From Candidula unifasciata (taxonomy: Eukaryota; Mollusca; Gastropoda; Stylommatophora; Geomitridae), in the NCBI GenBank assembly GCA_905116865.2, contig CAJHNH020007590.1, forward strand, positions 218,501-282,500: DNA of 64,000 bases. The letters are read 5' to 3'. Numbering within the stretch: the first letter of the stretch is position 1; the number at the start of each line of letters is the position of its first letter. The notes beneath the pieces were generated by a model. It made no database searches. It saw nothing but the letters and a program-made list of their open reading frames with translations, and was not told the DNA's origin. Both the position numbers and the translations under genes were made by a program. Shown one piece after another: positions 47,701 to 56,700 of this stretch.

Positions 47701-50700
47701 CTCTCTTCTTACTGTAATGTGTAGCTATATACCTTAAGATATCAGGGCTCCACATACACTCTGAAACCTGGAGTACAACTAAATGAGAAAAAGCAAACAA
47801 CAGGGAATGGGGAGTAAGAATCCATAACAAAATTCCCTATACATTTAAATCACTAATAATTAATGGCCTCATGAGGGCTAAGAAACTGAAAAGGCTGGGG
47901 CATATTGAGATAATTGCAGATAGAGATACAAAAGCTATGTACGCAAAAAAGTTGAAAGGGAGTAGACTACAAGGCAGACCAAGAAAATAGTGGAGATAAT
48001 ATACAGGCACAGTCACCAACTGGAAAGAGAAGACCACACAGAGATGAATGGAGACAGGAGATTTCTGCATCTGTGAACCTCAAGGGCTCGGAAGATTGAA
48101 CAAGCAGATTCTATTACTCAAAGGATAACTCACTTTTTGTTTTGAACATCATAAAACACAGCTCGCTTGTCCAGCCCTACGCTGACCATGAGAAAATCGT
48201 TAATGGGGGAGAACGCCAGATCTCTAGCAGGGGCCTGGTGTGTTTCTGTAAAGGCATGCACCAGCCGGCGTGTGTTTGCATCCCAGAAGTTCACCGCACT
48301 ATCATCAGAGACTGACACCAGCGATGATTTCTGGTAAGGGTTGTATTTTAGCTGCCTAATTGTCTGAAATTTGATGAATTAAAATTTAGATATTTTTTTT
48401 TTAAAATCAACACAACAGTAACTACCAACAAAACTATAACATGTTACATTCTTGGTTGCTGGAGAAAAAATTGTACCTTGTAAGTGGATATGGCTGAGTG
48501 GTTAGAATGCTGGACTCTCACTCTGGAAGCCTGGATTTAAATCCTTAGCAAGAAGCACTTTCAGGGGCAAAAAATAAATTCCAAACCTGTAGTTCATGGC
48601 CATGAAGCAAAAAATCATTAAACTAAAACTGACCCTGGTTATATGAAGTTTCCTGGTTATGTGCTCCATGTTTTCTGGTTATATGCTCCATGTTTTCTAG
48701 TTAAATGATGATGTTTCTTTGGCTATGATTCATTTATTTATAAGTTTTCTGGTTGTGTGATCCATGTTTCTGCTTATGATTTACTCATTTGATTTATGAT
48801 TCATATTGGATGCAAATATAAGCTGTGTTATTTAGTCATTTTAACAGTTCTTCTAGGCTATATAACTTTTTCTTTTCTAGTTATGATTTACAACTTACTA
48901 GTTAAGCGATTCAAAAATGTACTGGTTATCTTACGATTAACGTATTTCCCTAATTACTTTTTCATTATAACAATACAGTTAAAATTAGTTACATGTCCTT
49001 TCAATGATATTGCAGTACCAACCCTAGCAATTTTTGGCTGCTTGAGATTTTACTAGGCCATTTTATATTCAGTAGTTTGCCACTCCCTTTTGAACGGTTG
49101 GCTCTTCATATCACTGTCAACGCAAAGCAGTCTACTTTTAAATCGCCCACAACTGGAACAGAATCAGGGATCTCAGAATTATGAAGCACGACTGCATGCC
49201 TAAGTCACAGACACCAACTTCATTATGCAAGCCACCAATTAACTGAAGCAACATTATCTATGTTTCATGAGGACTCCTGTACCGGTTACATTCAATCATT
49301 CAACAGGGTAGTTAGGGTCCTTCAGATATTCTTTCCAGGGAGAGCTGGTGTATTGGGAAATGAGCAGGCAGACAGACTGGCTGCTTCTACACAACTTGGT
49401 AGTGAATTGATGTATGACAAGATAAATGTTGTAAGGAAGCAAGTGAAGAGTGCAGAGGCACAGATGGATCATCAGTCTGAGAAGAATGGTGCTGCAAGGA
49501 ATGACCAAGGGATCTGGTCGATGATCAACACCCAGCAGAAAGGTGAGACAATCAAACTGTTACTGGTATCACTGGAATTGGAACTTCTGCACTTGCTGCT
49601 GAAGATGGAGATGGAGTGTGTATGGGAATGTCCCGAGTGTTGTGATGTTGATTTTTAATTCAACTGTAAACATTAAACAGAGTGGGTGCATTAAAAACAT
49701 TGGAAACATGAAGACACAGACGTACATTTACATTTGGAGCCACCAGAGGACTACTAGCTTGACTGGTGGCTACGTTATACAGAACTATGTTCCCATTCTC
49801 CAAGCCCACAGAGATGTACGTATCATTCCAATTCCACCGGGCCACTGTTACTGGATGTTTCAGGTTCTGCAAGAAAATGGCAACAGATGGCTCAGTCAAT
49901 CTCAAGTTATGTTCAAAACCAAAATTACAGGGGAATGTTTATATATAATGATGTTAACACTAGACTATTCAATCCAAAAAACTGGTAATAACTTAAATTA
50001 TGCATAAAATAACTAACGGCTTGACAAATCAGTGAGCTTCACACTGGTTTCTGCCTTTTTATTTTAGTCCTTTTCTTACGTGCAAGCACAAGTTAACGAA
50101 AGTTTGTAGTTTATTAGTAGCTGTTTTAGTTATCCTCCATATTTCAAATCCATTCAGCGTTACCAATTTGTTGGCAAAGTTAAGCGTTTTAAGTTTGGTT
50201 CCAGATTTATTTAAACTGTCTAGTGAGCTTAAGGCTCCATGTGCCAAACAGATGCTCGAAACCCTAATTCCTACCTTTCCTTCAAATACCAATGAATTCC
50301 ATTACCACTTGTCCAAGTCAGTGGCTACCGATTAGCTAAAACTTGACAACCCCTTTCACATTTCAAGGTACTGCCATAGATCCCATACTTTTTAAGCCAT
50401 TTTAAAAAAAGGGCGTTATAGTAATGTTTTTAGGTCCAGAAAGAGAGTGACTTTCCTTGCCATTCATAGCTCACTCGCAAGGGTCTATCCAATGTTGCAG
50501 GGATGCCAAGCTTAGTGACCAGGCACCAACACTTAGTATTTTACTTGTCTGCTGCCAGCAACATCGCCTGTTCTATATTCCCCAATGTAAGCGCTTTTAA
50601 CGGCCCCAAAACCACAACCCCCCAACTTCAGTTGGCATAAAAATGTTACAACCCCCCCCCCCCCCCCCCCCCCCCCCCCGCCCCCAAGAAAATTTACAGA

Positions 50701-53700
50701 AACCTCTATTATTAACAAATCAATTACTCAGAACTGTTCAGGTATACTGTCAAACTCTCACTTTTGTCTGTATTTACCACTTTTTAGGGCAGTGTTAAAA
50801 AAAAGGGTGGGGGTCATCACCCTGAGGATCTGGGGTCACACGGCTGGTGCTGTCGCCATGGACTACGCAGACTGAGATGTTTAATTCTGCCCTAGACAGA
50901 AAAACACCATTACCTTACCCCTGAACATGGGTTTCCCGCATGAGAGCCATATGTAATCGTTCCTCCTGATCAAATATACACTATTTAAAAAATTTCTGCA
51001 ATGAAAAACAGACCCCATAAATTTGTACCATTGACTCCCGGGCAACCAAAAGGAAAAGACTCTTCTAAGCCACTGAAGACTCCTCAAAGTCACTGAAGAC
51101 TCCTCAAAGCCACTGAAGACTCCTCAAAGCCACTGAAGACTCTTCTAAGCCACTGAAGACTCCTCAAAGCCCCTGAAGACTCCTCTAAGCCACTGAAGAC
51201 TCTTCTAAGCCACTGAAGACTCCTCAAAGCCCCTGAAGACTCCTCTAAGCCACTGAAGACTCTTCTAAGCCACTGAAGACTCCTCAAAGCCACTGAAGAC
51301 TCTTCTAAGCCACTGAAGACTCCTCAAAGCCCCTGAAGACTCTTCTAAGCCACTGAAGACTCCTCAAAGCCCCTGAAGACTCTTCTAAGCCACTGAAGAC
51401 TCCTCAAAGCCCCTGAAGACTCCTCAAAGCCCCTGAAGACTCTTCTAAGCCACTGAAGACTCCTCAAAGCCCCTGAAGACTCCTCAAAGCCACTGAAGAC
51501 TCCTCAAAGCCACTGAAGACTCCTCTAAGCCACTGAAGACTCTTCTAAGCCACTGAAGACTCCTCAAAGCCCCTGAAGACTCCTCAAAGCCACTGAAGAC
51601 TCTTCTAAGCCACTGAAGACTCCTCAAAGCCCCTGAAGACTCCTCAAAGCCGCTGAAGACTCCTCAAAGCCACTGAAGACTCCTTAAAGCCCCTGAAGAC
51701 TCCTCAAAGCCACTGAAGACTCTTCTAAGCCACCGCAACATTTAATTTTGCCAAAGCATTCATTTTTTTTAGACATGATGCCATTTATCAGCAGGTTTGT
51801 GATTAGGATGACTAGATTCTTTTTTTTTTTATGGTCTTGGCTCTCAAGCTGACCAGCCCTAAATGGGTACCACATATGTCTTGGACGTAAAGGCAGCCGA
51901 CATGATGTTGACATCTTGTATGGAGGGCCTATTGCTAGATACAAATATGAGTCTACCATCATATGCCCAAGCCCAAATGGCATGAATAAGCTTACATATT
52001 TAAAAACAATTAAACTCTGCACTAAGTGGGAAGTCAGCAGAGCACTGAATCAAAACCAACCAGCACCATATATACACACATACATACATGCATGCACACA
52101 CATATACATACATTCTTTTTCTTAGCCACACTAAGGTAAAAGATTTTAAAAACTAAACAAAAATATATGGAGAAAACTAACCCCATACGATTTCTTTATG
52201 ACTTTTGATTTACGGTCCCAAATATGTACACTCCCATCCACACAGCCACAAAGTATGAACCGAGATGATGAATTGTAATCCAGACACTGACAGCCAGCCT
52301 GAAATAATCACAATTTTATTATCATCTTATATCATTTTATTTTCAAACACAAAAACATACTCCATAGTTTCTGTTTTACCATCCTTAGCAAAATTATCAG
52401 GACTTCCCTGTCAGCATGGAGTTCAGGCACGTTCACTGTTTTTAGTAGTGGCAAATTGTGTTAATGACAAGTGGCAGCCGCTGCATTGTCCTCCATTTGT
52501 TGTTAAAAGGCTAGTTTCGTTGCCCAGCCACTAAGCTGACTGCATGGCATAACATAGTGAGCTGTGGATTTCATCTGGAATATTTCTCAACTGTGACCAA
52601 CGGTTGTGAACTGTAGATTCTTAAAATGGAGAGTGGCCTGTTGCCACAGAACTGGTGGTATCTTATGTGATTAATTATGTGTGCAATTAACTACTGATCT
52701 GTTTGTAACTGCTACTATTACTGATGATGAACTGCATTTCTAGGTCAGACTGTTTGTGTTAGCACATCTGACGGCGGCCTTATGCTTTTAATGCGTGTGT
52801 ATGCTAGTGGATATCTGAGACTGCAGTCTGTGTCAATTTTTCCACAAGGGACAGTGATGGACATTCTGTGTGGTTTTCGTTAGCACAGGAGTGGAGCAAC
52901 TGTGTGGTGACCTGTTTGTTTGGGTAACCTCATTCTGGCCAAAGTTAAAACTCAGGAGGCTAGGGCTAATTTGGTAAGTAGTCAGGGTAGGAACATTCTG
53001 AACAGAAAGCTCCTCCGGGAGAACAGAGGCATGGAAATAAAACCCGACTGGTGAGATGTCACTGGTTTGGAGACACAGCAGAACTAAGTAAGAGTCATAA
53101 GACGTGTCAGATAATTCCCGATACCTTCCTGGAAGGAAGGTAGCAGATTCTTCTATTGCAGAATTCTTTTATGTAGAATGTTAGCTCATCAGTTTAAGGT
53201 TAGAGGGTTTAGCTCACTTTGGTTATTACTTAACATTTTGTGTATTATGTAGTGTTTTAGGTGATCTTGTTTGTGTGATAAGAGAAGTAAATCTTTTCCA
53301 GAAAAAACTCTTATTGCGTTAGTCGTTATTCTTGTATTCTATTGTTAGTTGTTGAATATAGGTGTTGTACCACTGTTGGCGGTTGCAGCTACTTTACTAT
53401 ACACTATACTGATACAATTAAACTCTTTTATACCTCCAATGACTATTACCTGATCACCTGGGTGTAGACCACATATTACACTCCCCATGTGGAAGAGGGA
53501 ACCTTCACATCTTATTGTATTCTCTTATTCTTTTCCCTCCATCTTCCATCCTTTTGTGTATTCCTGACTCTCTTTTAAAACCACCCTTTTACAACAGAGT
53601 GGAGACGGTGAAGATGTGGTTTTAAGAAAAAAGGCTGAGAATATCATAGTCATAGGAAGAGAAGAAAACCAATAATAAAGTCCTCAGAGCTGCAGGTGTT

Positions 53701-56700
53701 ACAAGATCACTGACTATTCCGCAATAAGGTTACATGATTTCACACAGAAACCAATTTATGCATATTTTCATTGCTAATTTTATTTCAACTGTAACAAATG
53801 TGAGTTGGGGAACCAGAAGAATTCAAGAAAAGCAAAGAAATGTCTGGACAACCACTTATATCAAGTTATAAGAAAAACAAAATGGTGTCATACTGGGCAC
53901 ATCATGAGGAGAAACAGGCAGAGAATCACTAAAGAGGCACTGAAATGGAAAACAACTGATTTAGGAAACAATAACGTCCAAGAAAAACCCTTAAGGCGAA
54001 TGTTGCTGAAAGAGGTCAAAAGTGCCTGATAAGACTGAATTCCATTTATAATATAACAAGAAATGCAAGGAAGAAAAAAAATGGAAAACAAGACTGTGAG
54101 CCCTATGTGACATGCATTTGGCATAACAGGACAATCATGATAGCGTCAGTTAGTTAAGTCTGGATTCCTCTTGGCCATCTTGTTCGCTGTTGGTAAACTA
54201 AACCCCGCCGGAAAGTCTAGACTTTGGTCTTCTTCCAGGACTCGAGTGTTGCATGCACATCCCTTTGACTTATCTAGAAGAGTTTTTACAGTTGGCGGTC
54301 ATTTCCATCGCAAACTTTTGCGCTCAGTTGTGGGACCATAGCGAAAACCTTCTCTGCAACAATGGAATCAAAAAATGTTTATATTTCCTTAACAAGTTTT
54401 TAATGATACTTCTGCATACTCAACATGGGCATTTTGAAGTCAAAAAACAATGTGGAACAAACCGGATTCCCTGCTACAAATGTAACCAAGCAACTCTCAT
54501 TAGCTGAACAAAATAAAACTGACAAAAATTTTAACAGGTTTTAAATTAGTTAAAATGTAAAAATGTAACAATCATAAATGTAACTAACATACTGGCAACA
54601 CAATGGACTCTGATGGAACTGACTGGGAAGTTTTGGTTAATCGTAGATGTACAGTTTTCTCTGAGCTGCAACAAGCAGCAATAGAGTTTCCTGAAAAGAT
54701 ATAAAAAGGCAATTAGGGACTCTCATTAATTACATATATCATATGACATACACATGAATATCCTTCAGGGGTGTCATCCCTATCATTCTCCTGTCCTGAC
54801 ATTATAAGTCACATATGGTTCACTACCTAGTACTCCATCTTGTTATTTCCTGTGCAATTGTTTCAATATCATGGATGGAATCCAGTCCAGCCCCTCAGGT
54901 CTCTACCAGCCACGTCCGTCTGACAGGTTCTCTTGGACATCCTTAATTCCTCAATTCATTTGTTTCCCATTTCAGTACCTGTTCAGTGAGTCTCTGCCTG
55001 CTTCTCCTAATGATGTGTTCAATATACTGCCATCTTCTTACTATAACTGCTGACAAATTGTCTGGACACTTTTATTGTTTCTTCGTCTGTCTGGAATTCA
55101 TAAAATTAATTCAAATATGCAAGTTTCTATAGCACAGATAGTTTTCTTTCACAGTGCAGGTTTACCTGGCTTTGGTGTTGTAGTGATTTCAAACTCAGGT
55201 CATACAAATATTTCAGAATAACAACTGTTCAGGAACAACAAATTATGATAAAACTACCAAAAGTAATATCATTACCAACAACAGAATAAATAAAACATAC
55301 ATTTCTTGGATAGGAGTGGAGGGCACAGGGGAACCACCATATAAACTGTTTTCTAAAATAAGTTATGAGTTATGAGTTAGATTATCTTCACAGCACTCCG
55401 GACACATCCATAGGCGCTCAGCTTCCCCTCTCAACATATTCATCAGCGTTGTGCGGTTAATAGTACCAGTCCTATGTTGGTTAACAACACTTTGTGTGCA
55501 TCCAGTGTGCTTCTCATGCTTGGCTGTGCCGATCTTTACTCCCAGTTCGTGTATTCTTAGAAGCGATGAGGACATCTTGCTTCTAAAATCCTCAGAATGT
55601 CCTATCTCTCTAAGGGCAATGACAATGTCTGCATGATCCATGGGCCGGCCATCTTCAATTCTCTCTCATTGCCAACAATGCCTGCATGCCCTGGGACGAA
55701 TATGAAAGTAACTGCACACACAGGAGAATTTTGCAATGACTCAAGCCACTGTCTGTGTAACCAGCCTGCTTTGACCCGCGGGATCATACTCAAATAATCA
55801 CTCAGCACACACACACGCGGGAATAGTCCTGTGATCCCAGCCACATGAAAGCCTGTGTCACCGCCATCACCTCCATCACCATGCTGCTTGTGGTCATGGA
55901 GAAGGCACCGCTGGCTTCCTTAACTGTTTTGCCTTAAGAGCGAGCTGTAAATGTCCATTCACTCTTATGTCCTCGTATAACGGACCCGTCTGTGAAGATC
56001 ACATCTGTCTCATCTGACTTGTCACTGATAAGCGCGCATACCACTGCATTGACAGCAGCTGGATTCTGCTCCCGACAACTTCTATCGAGCCTCATGACAC
56101 AGAAGAATGTGAGATTTGGCGCTTTAGACTCTGGTATTCACTCCTCACCTGGATGGATGTCTGTAAGGCTGCAAACCTGCATGATGTCATCCTCTGCCCT
56201 ACCTAGCCATGATTTGCGTCTTTTAAGCCTATTGCCCTTTTTCTTGAAAAGCATGTGGTGCAAAGGGTGCTTCAGATCTTAACTTATTTTGAGGTATGCA
56301 CAAGCCCTCTAGATCTTGATCCTGTAGTTCATGGTAGGGAAGTCAAGAAGGTACCTCACTGCTACACAAGAGGTGTCTCCAGTGCACCCTAGAATAATGC
56401 GCATTGCTTCATTTTGCACCTTCTCAAGTCTTTCCATCTGAGTATGGCTGACAGTGAGGATGGCAAGAGCATATTCGATGAGAGAAAGTACAAGTCCCTG
56501 GAACAGAAGCAGAAGCAGTCTCTACTCAGTGTTAGCGGCAGCCAGGACCCTCATTGCTGACAGGCCTTTGCGTGCCTTTGTTATGACATGGTCAACATGT
56601 TCTTTGAAAGGCTGTGATCAAACTTCACTCCAAGGAATGTCATCAGATTTTTTCTCGTAAAAATTTCCTCGCTACTTTCCATTGATGGTAAGTCTGCCTT

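Larger units (their letters stand above)
48364..49725 (-). other. NEDD1 intron 4 (contents)
   Basis: Holds a tRNA-like SINE head (48482-48590), a SINE copy (48987-49213) and an RNase H LINE tail (49260-49665) ending about 60 nt from exon 4. 48600-48980 is T-rich with loose repeats of a ttctggttatgtgctccatg-like phrase. Confidence 0.75.
49867..52181 (-). other. NEDD1 intron 3 (contents)
   Basis: Holds a minus-strand LINE fragment (50080-50290), a poly-C run (50647-50684) and a 20-bp minisatellite (51061-51733). Nothing recognised in the remaining sequence. Confidence 0.8.
52299..54592 (-). other. NEDD1 intron 2 (contents)
   Basis: Holds a dispersed repeat (52430-52930) also seen at 45.4 kb, 39.8 kb and 2.2 kb, and a LINE scrap (53800-54030). 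53106-53480 begins TGTCAG and ends TTACA, vaguely like a solo LTR, but no flanking duplication was found. Confidence 0.7.

Noticed and set aside
48482..48590. Leucine or serine tRNA gene
   Set aside because: Mismatches in the acceptor and T stems and location among SINEs.
49260..49658. 132-codon frame as a host gene next to NEDD1 exon 4
   Set aside because: It is an RNase H LINE tail with relatives elsewhere in the window.
53106..53480. Solo LTR
   Set aside because: TG...CA-like ends only; no target duplication, no second copy and no polyadenylation signal placed as expected.
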